9,270 nt of DNA from positions 1-9,270 of the forward strand of contig SKNC01000001.1 of assembly GCA_007120745.1 (NCBI GenBank), read 5' to 3'. The DNA is from Bacillota bacterium. GTDB lineage: Bacteria; Bacillota; Dethiobacteria; SKNC01. The translations under genes were made by a program, and so were the position numbers. Each line of letters starts with the position of its first letter. Within the stretch, counting starts at the first letter, position 1. A model generated the notes under the pieces. That model had not been told where the DNA came from. It did not search any database and was given only the letters and a program-made list of their open reading frames with translations. This document shows positions 1 through 5,376 of this stretch, one piece after another.

Positions 1-1
1 C

Positions 2-445
2 CCCGGTCAGGGAAGCTTCACGAAGTCACCGAAGAATGAATCATCTGAACGGGTTATCTCAATTCCCGCTTCCGTCATGGTCCTATTGAGGAAATATAAG
101 GCCCACCACTTAGAGGATAAAATGAAACTCGGTAACATATGGCAGGGTTCAGAGAGACTTTTTACTACCTGGGACGGCCAGCCAATGCACCCGGACACCC
201 TTTCTAACTGGTTCCCGAAGTTCTTAAAGCGCCATAACTTGCCCCACTTGAACTTCCACGGCCTGAGGCACACCGCTGCAACCCTGCTGATAGGCCAGGG
301 CCTCAACATTGTAGCGCTGAGCAGTCGCCTGGGACACTCTGACAGGTCAACCACAATCAATATTTATACTCACGCATTGAAGCGGACAGACAAAGAAGCG
401 GCTGACAAAATGGAAGTATTTTTCTCAAAGGAAGCGGGAAAATAA
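2..445 (+). CDS. Tyrosine recombinase (phage-type integrase), C-terminal catalytic part, 5' end outside window
   Basis: Site-specific recombinases of this family cut and rejoin DNA through a tyrosine to integrate or excise a mobile element. The frame is open from the first complete codon (base 2), so the ATG at 77 is internal and the gene starts upstream. Counting from base 2, the segment TKSPKNESSERVISIP near residues 8-23 matches the linker typical of phage integrases. HGLRH (His86, Arg89), LGH (His112) and IYTH (Tyr122, the nucleophile) supply the conserved second half of the active site. The first catalytic Arg should lie upstream and cannot be checked. The C-terminus is intact, ending TAA at 443-445. 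The gene points toward a tRNA-Trp remnant about 140 bases downstream, as expected of an integrase beside its own attachment site. Family is certain; whether the parent is a prophage or an integrative conjugative element cannot be told. Confidence 0.93.
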   Translation, partial: PGQGSFTKSPKNESSERVISIPASVMVLLRKYKAHHLEDKMKLGNIWQGSERLFTTWDGQPMHPDTLSNWFPKFLKRHNLPHLNFHGLRHTAATLLIGQGLNIVALSSRLGHSDRSTTINIYTHALKRTDKEAADKMEVFFSKEAGK

Positions 446-465
446 TTGGGGACAAATTGGGGACA
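444..465. repeat. Tandem 11-bp direct repeat at the integrase stop codon
   Basis: AATTGGGGACA occurs twice in perfect head-to-tail copies (444-454 and 455-465), overlapping the last bases of the integrase stop codon and lying about 120 bases from the attachment core. Short direct repeats flanking a core are what integrase arm-type binding sites look like, so this may be such a site. The repeat is seen directly; the role is inferred. Confidence 0.6.
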
Positions 466-506
466 CAAGAAACAAAAAAATGCAAAAATCCCCCTAATTA
501 TTTACA

Positions 507-542
507 ACGCTAAAAATAAAAAAGCCCATAAAACCGGGCTTT
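507..542 (-). terminator. Hairpin terminator facing the minus strand, possibly bidirectional
   Basis: AAAGCCC (521-527) pairs with GGGCTTT (536-542) around an 8-base loop. The tract on the left is A-rich (511-520), so a minus-strand transcript would have a GC stem followed by a U-rich run, the form of an intrinsic terminator. On the plus strand the stem is followed only by TTT overlapping the stem and then CCAGC, so it is weaker for the integrase mRNA. It may separate the element from chromosomal transcription. Confidence 0.55.
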
Positions 543-582
543 CCAGCACATTACAATAATTAGCAAATGCCGCTTAACCTAA

Positions 583-627
583 CTCCAAAACCGTTGGCTG
601 CAGGTTCGAGTCCTGTCACCCCTGCCA
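583..627 (+). mobile_element. Attachment site (attR-like): displaced 3' half of a tRNA-Trp(CCA) gene
   Basis: The block begins at the anticodon loop (CTCCAAA, 583-589, anticodon CCA at 585-587). It continues through the 3' anticodon strand, a variable loop, a T-arm (GCAGG 600-604, TTCGAGT loop 605-611, CCTGT 612-616), the acceptor 3' strand CACCCCT (617-623), a G discriminator and an encoded CCA (625-627). The preceding bases do not pair with the anticodon stem, and no D-arm or 5' acceptor strand is present, so this is not a full tRNA gene. With an integrase just to the left and housekeeping genes to the right, the simplest reading is that an element integrated into a tRNA-Trp gene with crossover around the anticodon loop. 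That would leave the original 3' half here and restore the gene at the other, unseen end. tRNA-Trp identity rests on the CCA anticodon and general resemblance. Confidence 0.82.
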
Positions 628-636
628 TTTTTATGT

Positions 637-673
637 ACCTGCCGACCCGTTAATAAAGGGTTTTTGGGCAGGT
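637..673 (+). terminator. Hairpin downstream of the tRNA-Trp 3' end
   Basis: ACCTGCC (637-643) pairs with GGCAGGT (667-673), and inside it ACCC (645-648) can pair with GGGT (658-661). It starts ten bases after the tRNA CCA end, where the original tRNA terminator would be expected. The tail after the stem (ATTATTCATTTATAG) is only partly T-rich, so termination strength is uncertain. Confidence 0.4.
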
Positions 674-799
674 ATTATTCATTTATAGAGGGATATTATT
701 TACATATATTACTCTTTAGAAGGACTGTAATTGCATTTATTTTTGCCTTGTTCGCCTTTATATTTCAAATAAGGGAAGGCACGGAATATCCCGTATTTC

Positions 800-828
800 T
801 TGCAAAATTCGGGGCTTTATAATACAAT
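800..828 (+). promoter_or_regulatory. Candidate SigA-type promoter for proC-proB
   Basis: TTGCAA (800-805) and TACAAT (823-828) are separated by 17 bases, a good fit to the vegetative consensus (4/6 and 5/6). A consensus TATAAT at 818-823 overlaps but has no good -35 at correct spacing. The transcript would begin about 45 bases before the proC start. A near-palindrome, ACGGAATATCCCGT (781-794, 12 of 14 positions symmetric), lies just upstream. The rest of the 628-882 gap is AT-rich and shows a weak hairpin at 755-775 but no gene. Confidence 0.5.
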
Positions 829-882
829 ATTTACGAGTGTTTTTATCTTTTTTTTGTAATTTTGTATAAAGGGGAGTTATCT

Positions 883-1722
883 TTGAACAGATACAAAATA
901 GGATTGATCGGATGCGGGGTAATGGGTGTCTCTTTATTAAATGGAATTATACATAGCTCTTTAGTACACCCTGCAGATGTCATGGTTTGGGATGTACTGC
1001 CTGAAAAAACTGACGAAATGATCAAGCAGTTTAAAGTAACTGCTGCTGCGGAAATGAAACAAGTATTAGATGCTCCCCGGCTGGTATTTTTAGCGGTGAA
1101 GCCTGTGGACATGCCCGGGGTGCTGGAAAATATAAAAGAAAGCCTTACAGAACGCCATGTTTTGATTTCTGTAGCTGCCGGTATTTCTATAGAGCAAATT
1201 GAGAAAGGTGTCGGTGAGAATAAAAAAATAATCCGGCTGATGCCTAATACTCCCTGCTTGATTGGAAAAGGAATGACTGTGGTCTCCCCAGGTATGAACG
1301 TGGATGAGAATGAGCTGGGCTTTGTAAATAGTCTTATGGAGGCCTTAGGGAAAGTGGTTGTCCTGGAAGAAGAATTAATGGATGCCGCTACCGGGCTCAG
1401 CGGAAGCGGCCCGGCCTACGCATTTATGTTTATAGATGCCCTGGCGGACGGTGGAGTTAAGATGGGTTTACCCAGGGATAAAGCACTGCTTTTGGCCGCA
1501 CAAACTCTATCAGGGGCATCAGAGATGGTGCTTCAGACGGGAGAACACCCTTCTGTATTAAAAGATAAAGTGGCTTCGCCAGGCGGCACTACTATTGCCG
1601 GTATTTCTGCCCTGGAAAAAAGAGGATTTCGGGGAACTGTTATAAAAGCGGTAGAGTCTGCTACCAAGAGATCCAAAGAATTGGGAAAGGAAAAAGAGTT
1701 GAAGAAAGAAAGGAAAGAGTAA
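883..1722 (+). CDS. proC: Pyrroline-5-carboxylate reductase
   Basis: ProC performs the last step of proline synthesis, reducing 1-pyrroline-5-carboxylate to proline with NAD(P)H in the cytosol. The protein opens with a Rossmann dinucleotide-binding loop (GCGVMG, residues 10-15), followed by AVKP (71-74), MPNTP (120-124), the active-site region SGSGPAY (173-179) and the family signature around SPGGTT (222-227). I chose TTG at 883 because AAGGGGAG (869-876) sits six bases before it and translation then starts directly at the Rossmann strand. An in-frame TTG at 862 would add seven residues ahead of that ribosome binding site and is less likely. The length of 279 residues is slightly above the usual 270 or so, owing to a Lys/Glu-rich tail that looks dispensable. 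proB follows after one base, so the two are co-transcribed and probably translationally coupled. Confidence 0.96.
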   Translation: MNRYKIGLIGCGVMGVSLLNGIIHSSLVHPADVMVWDVLPEKTDEMIKQFKVTAAAEMKQVLDAPRLVFLAVKPVDMPGVLENIKESLTERHVLISVAAGISIEQIEKGVGENKKIIRLMPNTPCLIGKGMTVVSPGMNVDENELGFVNSLMEALGKVVVLEEELMDAATGLSGSGPAYAFMFIDALADGGVKMGLPRDKALLLAAQTLSGASEMVLQTGEHPSVLKDKVASPGGTTIAGISALEKRGFRGTVIKAVESATKRSKELGKEKELKKERKE

Positions 1723-1723
1723 G

Positions 1724-2854
1724 GTGGAAGAAAACTTTAGGAAACAACTAAAAAAAGCAAAAATCATAATGGTTAAAGTTGGGACCTCCACCTTAACCTA
1801 TTCCAATGGGAAATTAAACTTAAATTATATTGAGAGAATAGTGCGGGAACTGGCGGATTTAAAAAATCAGGGAAAAGAAGTGCTGCTGGTGTCCTCCGGC
1901 GCCATTGGTGCAGGATTGGGGAAATTGGGATTAAAAAAGAAGCCCAAAACAACTCCGGAAAAACAGGCCATTGCTGCGGTAGGGCAGGGAATGCTGATTC
2001 AGGTGTATGAAAAAGTATTCTCGGAATACGGGCATACGGTAGCCCAGCTTCTTTTGACCCGGGATGACCTGGTGAACCGTCGGCGTTATGTAAATGCCCG
2101 AAATACCCTGACCACCCTTTTAAAATTTGGAGTCATTCCCATCATTAATGAAAATGACACGGTTTCCGTGGATGAAATTGAGTTTGGAGACAATGATAAT
2201 CTTTCTGCCCTGGTAGCCAGTCTAATCGATGCGGATTTATTGATTAACCTTTCAGATATTGACGGCTTTTATACAGCCAATCCCCACAAGGATTCCGGGG
2301 CGGAGCTCATTACTGTGGTGCCTGAAATCACCGAAGAAATAGAGAAATTAGCTGCCAGCACTTGTGGATCTTTGGGAACCGGTGGGATGAAGGCAAAACT
2401 GCAGGCGGCAAAAATTGCAGTGTGCTCGGGAGTCCCCATGGTAATTGCCAACGGGCAAAGGCCGGACATAATTCATGACATAATAGACGGTAAGAAGTCA
2501 GGTACCCTTTTTTTGCCCAAGAAAAAGCCTATGCACAGCCGAAAAAGATGGATTGCCTTCGGTTTAACCGTGCAGGGAACCATATGGGTTGATTCCGGTG
2601 CCAAGAGGGCAGTGGTCAGGGATGGAAAAAGCCTTCTGCCCAGTGGTGTAATAGAGGTACAGGGAAACTTTGATCGCGGGGAGACAGTTTGTATCGCCGA
2701 TGAGGACGGTATTGTATTTGCCCGGGGCCTGGTTAATTATCCCGCCAGGGATTTATTAAAAATTAAAGGACTAAAATCCTCAGAAATCCTCAATGCTTTG
2801 GGGGTAGAAGGGGAGAGCGAAGTGATTCACCGGGACAACCTGGTAGTTATTTAA
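1724..2854 (+). CDS. proB: Glutamate 5-kinase with C-terminal PUA domain
   Basis: ProB phosphorylates glutamate to gamma-glutamyl phosphate, the first committed and usually proline-inhibited step of proline synthesis. The amino-acid-kinase fold is complete: KVGTST (Lys18), SSGAIG (57-62), INENDTV (141-147), FGDNDNLSA (154-162), SDIDGFYT (177-184) and GTGGMKAK (218-225). A PUA domain follows from about residue 283 to 365, giving 376 residues, normal for two-domain ProB. The start is GTG at 1724, with AAAGGA (1709-1714) nine bases upstream inside the end of proC. No proA (gamma-glutamyl phosphate reductase) follows: a terminator lies about 45 bases after the stop, so the enzyme linking ProB to ProC must be encoded elsewhere. 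Confidence 0.97.
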   Translation: MEENFRKQLKKAKIIMVKVGTSTLTYSNGKLNLNYIERIVRELADLKNQGKEVLLVSSGAIGAGLGKLGLKKKPKTTPEKQAIAAVGQGMLIQVYEKVFSEYGHTVAQLLLTRDDLVNRRRYVNARNTLTTLLKFGVIPIINENDTVSVDEIEFGDNDNLSALVASLIDADLLINLSDIDGFYTANPHKDSGAELITVVPEITEEIEKLAASTCGSLGTGGMKAKLQAAKIAVCSGVPMVIANGQRPDIIHDIIDGKKSGTLFLPKKKPMHSRKRWIAFGLTVQGTIWVDSGAKRAVVRDGKSLLPSGVIEVQGNFDRGETVCIADEDGIVFARGLVNYPARDLLKIKGLKSSEILNALGVEGESEVIHRDNLVVI

Positions 2855-2900
2855 TCCCTTAATGGTAATTTTAATAAATGAATTATTCAACAAATTTTAT

Positions 2901-2930
2901 ACAGGATACAGTATTTGTATCCTGTTTTTA
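2901..2930 (+). terminator. Intrinsic terminator of the proC-proB operon
   Basis: ACAGGATACA (2901-2910) pairs perfectly with TGTATCCTGT (2916-2925) around a five-base loop and runs into a T tract (2925-2929), with a second T run at 2936-2940. It lies 47 bases after the proB stop. Confidence 0.9.
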
Positions 2931-2954
2931 TTCGGTTTTTATCTAATTGCAGAT

Positions 2955-3037
2955 GACATAATAAACTTTATTGTCCTCTTATTTTATAAATGCTGCGTAA
3001 TGTGACAATTGAAACCGTCACCGTTGTCGCATTGCAG
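2955..3037. repeat. Two inverted repeats in the 345-bp gap between proB and the phasin-like gene
   Basis: A small palindrome pairs GAC-AATAAA (2955-2965, with a two-base AT bulge) with TTTATTGTC (2967-2975). A larger structure pairs CTGC (2993-2996) and AATGTGACAA (2999-3008) with TTGTCGCATT (3024-3033) and GCAG (3034-3037), leaving a 15-base loop, one wobble pair and a GT bulge. Within it GTGAC (3002-3006) can instead pair with GTCAC (3017-3021), so two mutually exclusive hairpins exist. There is no U-tract, so it is not a standard terminator. It could be an operator pair or a structured RNA. I see no gene in 2855-3199; apart from these repeats it holds the proB terminator, a promoter and a palindrome by the ribosome binding site. 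Confidence 0.5.
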
Positions 3038-3102
3038 TTGTTATATCGGGGAAGTAAATCAAAAGGGTTTTATTATATTTTCTTTAAATATCAATGGAAA
3101 TG

Positions 3103-3130
3103 TTGAAAAATGGATATTTCATAATATAAT
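3103..3130 (+). promoter_or_regulatory. SigA-type promoter for the phasin-ubiB operon
   Basis: TTGAAA (3103-3108) and a perfect TATAAT (3125-3130) are 16 bases apart. Transcription would start near 3137, giving a leader of about 60 bases. A second TATAAT at 3157-3162 lacks a recognisable -35. Confidence 0.65.
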
Positions 3131-3163
3131 TAAGGGTAAGCAGCTGGAAATTCGTATATAATA

Positions 3164-3185
3164 TTAAAAAATCAAGATTTTTTAA
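3164..3185 (+). promoter_or_regulatory. Perfect palindrome abutting the Shine-Dalgarno of the phasin-like gene
   Basis: TTAAAAAATC (3164-3173) and GATTTTTTAA (3176-3185) are exact inverted copies separated by AA. The right arm ends where the ribosome binding site GGAGG (3186-3190) begins, and the left arm sits just after a TATAAT (3157-3162). As DNA it could be an operator. As RNA it would form a weak AU hairpin next to the ribosome binding site that could modulate translation. The symmetry is exact; the function is inferred. Confidence 0.5.
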
Positions 3186-3199
3186 GGAGGGTTATCATA

Positions 3200-3505
3200 A
3201 TGATGAGTGATTTATTTAATAAGACTGTACTTTTTGGACTGGGAGCCATTACTGTGACCAGGGAAAAGGCGGAAGAAATTGTGGACATGATGGTCAAAAA
3301 GGGAGAGCTCAGCAGGGAAGATGCCCAGAAGGTGGTTAACGACTTTATGGAGAAAGGAAAAAAAGAAAAGGAAATTTTACAGGACACCATCAGGACTGAG
3401 CTGAATCAGATTTTAGATCAGGCTGCTCTGGCAACCAAAGAAGATATTAACCGGTTGGAGGGAAAAATTGACGAGTTAAAAGGTATGCTGGAATCAAAAA
3501 TGTAA
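3200..3505 (+). CDS. Phasin-like small coiled-coil protein (COG3937-type)
   Basis: This 101-residue protein has a short hydrophobic N-terminal stretch (about residues 5-18, LFNKTVLFGLGAIT) and is otherwise almost entirely charged, heptad-like helix. The C-terminal third (about 70-98) is a likely coiled coil. The overall form resembles the small proteins annotated as polyhydroxyalkanoate synthesis regulator/phasin family. Phasins coat polyhydroxyalkanoate granules, but in many Clostridia these proteins occur without known granule genes, so the function here is not established. The start is ATG at 3200 with AAGGAGGG (3184-3191) upstream; a second ATG follows directly at 3203. It precedes ubiB by 20 bases and is probably co-transcribed with it, suggesting a membrane-associated partner role. 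Confidence 0.75.
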   Translation: MMSDLFNKTVLFGLGAITVTREKAEEIVDMMVKKGELSREDAQKVVNDFMEKGKKEKEILQDTIRTELNQILDQAALATKEDINRLEGKIDELKGMLESKM

Positions 3506-3525
3506 AAGGAATTGAGGAGTGACCC

Positions 3526-5187
3526 ATGAGGCTGCAGAAGCGCTATAAGCATTTTCACCGTTACAGGGAGATAACTCGAGCATTAACTAAACATGGTTTC
3601 GGTTTTTTGATTCGGCAGCTGGGTTTAAGTGAGTTCTTGAAGGGCAGGAAGCCGGATTTTAAAGGTGAGACGGATCAAACCTATAATGCCAGGAGCGTTC
3701 GGCTGGTTTTAGAGGAACTGGGAACCACGTTTATTAAACTTGGGCAATTATTCAGCACCCGGCCGGATTTGATTCCTGAAGAAATCACCAAAGAACTCTC
3801 AAAACTGCAGGACCAGGTCCCTCCATTTTCCTTTTTGGATGTCAGAAACCAGATTGAAAAAGAGTTGGGCAGTGCTCTGGAGGATTTGTTCAAGAGCTTT
3901 GAAGCTGAACCTCTGGCAGCCGCTTCCATTGGACAGGTTCACCGGGCTGTGCTTATGGATGGAAAAAAGGTGGTAGTGAAAGTCCAGAGGCCAGGGATTG
4001 AAGAAAATATCAGGGTTGATCTGGAAATTATGCTGGATATCGCCAGGTTAATTGAAAAACATACGGATTGGTCCCAATTTTATAACTTCACAGAAGCCGT
4101 TTTAGAATTCGAAGAGATTTTGTTAAATGAACTGGACTACATTGTGGAAGGACAAAATATAGATGTTTTTCAAAAGAACTTTAATGATAATGAAAACATT
4201 ATTATACCTGAAGTTTATTGGGACTACACCACCCGAAGAGTTTTAACCATGGAATATATCGAAGGGATTAAGCTGGATGATGTCCGGTCTCTTTCTGATA
4301 AAGGTGTGGACACGGTCAAAGTAGCCAATGTACTAAGTAATGCCTTTCTGAAGCAGATTCTACATGATGGATTTTTCCATGGGGACCCTCATCCCGGCAA
4401 CATTATGGTTTTGGACAATAACCGAATTGCTTTGCTGGACTTTGGCATCATAGGGATCATTGATGATGAGATGAAAGATAAGTTTGGGGACATGTTGATT
4501 GCACAGGTGAACAGAAATACTGAGGCTGTGATGAGAACCTTTATGAACATAGGAGTAACCCCTCCTGACATAAACCGCCGGGAACTGAGACAGGACATTG
4601 AGCGGATGAGGTACAAATACTATGACCGTCCTTTGAGTAAAATAAAGCTGGGGGATACCATGAAAGAATTTATGGACCTGGCTTTTAAATACAGGATTCT
4701 TTTACCCACGGAATTTACTTTGATGGGAAAAACATTCATGATTTTAGAGGGACAAATTTCCCGAATGGCTCCGGAAATCAGCCTTATGGAAATTGCTGAA
4801 CCCTTTGGCAGGGAGCTGGTGAAAGAAAGATGGTCTATAGGTTATCTCCGAAAGACAATTACCAAAAACCTGAAGGATTATGGAGAAATAATCGGCGATT
4901 ATCCCAGACAGATTTCTGACCTGCTTGATCTCCTGGAAAGGGGACAGTTCAAGGTTACCCTGGGGCATGAATACGATGAAAAATTATTAAACAGGTTAAA
5001 TCATATGGTGAACCGATTGGCCTTCAGCATTGTGCTGGCCAGTTTAATCATAGGGCTGTCTTTTCTGATACAGATTACAGATTATCCTTTTATCTGGAGA
5101 ATACCCATCGCCGAAATTGGCTTTATCGTGGCTGGGGCCATGGGTTTTTGGTTGTTGATTTCCATTATTCGTTCTGGAAGATTTTAA
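3526..5187 (+). CDS. UbiB/AarF/ABC1-family atypical protein kinase-like protein, membrane anchored
   Basis: UbiB-family proteins are atypical kinase-fold ATPases needed for ubiquinone synthesis in proteobacteria and mitochondria; in Clostridia their role is unclear. Family hallmarks are present in order: KxGQ motif (KLGQ, 71-74), the Ala-rich loop replacing the glycine-rich loop (AAASIGQVHRA, 131-141), VKVQRPG (151-157, Lys152), ELDYIVEG (202-209), MEYIEG (242-247), the catalytic loop HGDPHPGN (285-292) and DFG (305-307). Two hydrophobic segments at about 499-516 and 527-548 form a C-terminal membrane anchor. The length of 553 residues is usual. The ATG at 3526 is preceded by GAGGAGTGA (3514-3522). 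No quinone-biosynthesis genes are nearby, so I give no symbol; annotations such as ubiB or aarF would be by homology only. Confidence 0.93.
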   Translation: MRLQKRYKHFHRYREITRALTKHGFGFLIRQLGLSEFLKGRKPDFKGETDQTYNARSVRLVLEELGTTFIKLGQLFSTRPDLIPEEITKELSKLQDQVPPFSFLDVRNQIEKELGSALEDLFKSFEAEPLAAASIGQVHRAVLMDGKKVVVKVQRPGIEENIRVDLEIMLDIARLIEKHTDWSQFYNFTEAVLEFEEILLNELDYIVEGQNIDVFQKNFNDNENIIIPEVYWDYTTRRVLTMEYIEGIKLDDVRSLSDKGVDTVKVANVLSNAFLKQILHDGFFHGDPHPGNIMVLDNNRIALLDFGIIGIIDDEMKDKFGDMLIAQVNRNTEAVMRTFMNIGVTPPDINRRELRQDIERMRYKYYDRPLSKIKLGDTMKEFMDLAFKYRILLPTEFTLMGKTFMILEGQISRMAPEISLMEIAEPFGRELVKERWSIGYLRKTITKNLKDYGEIIGDYPRQISDLLDLLERGQFKVTLGHEYDEKLLNRLNHMVNRLAFSIVLASLIIGLSFLIQITDYPFIWRIPIAEIGFIVAGAMGFWLLISIIRSGRF

Positions 5188-5194
5188 GTTTCCT

Positions 5195-5231
5195 TTGACA
5201 TTTTTGCATATCTATGTTATTAATATAGATA
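5195..5231 (+). promoter_or_regulatory. Promoter with overlapping inverted repeat upstream of pabA
   Basis: A perfect -35 TTGACA (5195-5200) is followed after 17 bases by TATTAA (5218-5223, 4/6 to TATAAT). TATCTAT (5209-5215) and ATAGATA (5225-5231) form an inverted repeat with a nine-base spacer that brackets the -10, a typical place for a repressor operator. The promoter lies immediately after the ubiB stop. A transcript from it would run through the hairpin at 5266-5291 before reaching pabA, 150 bases downstream. Confidence 0.5.
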
Positions 5232-5265
5232 ACAAAACTGAAGGGACGCGAACTGCTGGGATGCG

Positions 5266-5301
5266 AACCAGTACATGTATATGTACTGGTTTTTATTTTT
5301 T
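5266..5301 (+). terminator. Strong intrinsic terminator between ubiB and pabA (possible pab attenuator)
   Basis: AACCAGTACAT (5266-5276) pairs perfectly over 11 bp with ATGTACTGGTT (5281-5291) around the loop GTAT, followed by a T-rich tract (5290-5301). It ends the phasin-ubiB transcript. Because a good promoter lies upstream of it at 5195-5223, it may also act inside the pab leader. TGCTGG (5254-5259) can pair with CCAGTA (5268-5273), which would consume part of the terminator's 5' arm. I found no other convincing promoter between the hairpin and pabA. Confidence 0.9.
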
Positions 5302-5376
5302 GACCGTTTTATCCAGCAACAATGATTAAGTTTAGATTTCCGATCCCTGCGGTGCAGCGAAAGGAGGAAAGAAATC

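Noticed and set aside
583..627. Complete tRNA-Trp gene
   Set aside because: No D-arm, 5' acceptor strand or 5' anticodon strand precedes the block; only the 3' half is present.
862..882. TTG at 862 as the proC start
   Set aside because: It places the ribosome binding site AAGGGGAG inside the gene and adds seven residues ahead of the Rossmann strand; TTG 883 fits spacing and family length.
843..1112. Minus-strand open frame opposite proC
   Set aside because: It is antisense to a well-supported proC and shows no family features; other minus-strand frames over proB, ubiB and pabB are likewise shadows.
5300..5328. Second promoter TTGACC plus 17 bases plus TGATTA before pabA
   Set aside because: The -10 matches the consensus at only one position.
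5261..5329. 22-codon open frame in the pab leader as an attenuation peptide
   Set aside because: It has no Trp or run of one amino acid, its possible ribosome binding site is too far upstream, and it simply reads through the terminator hairpin.
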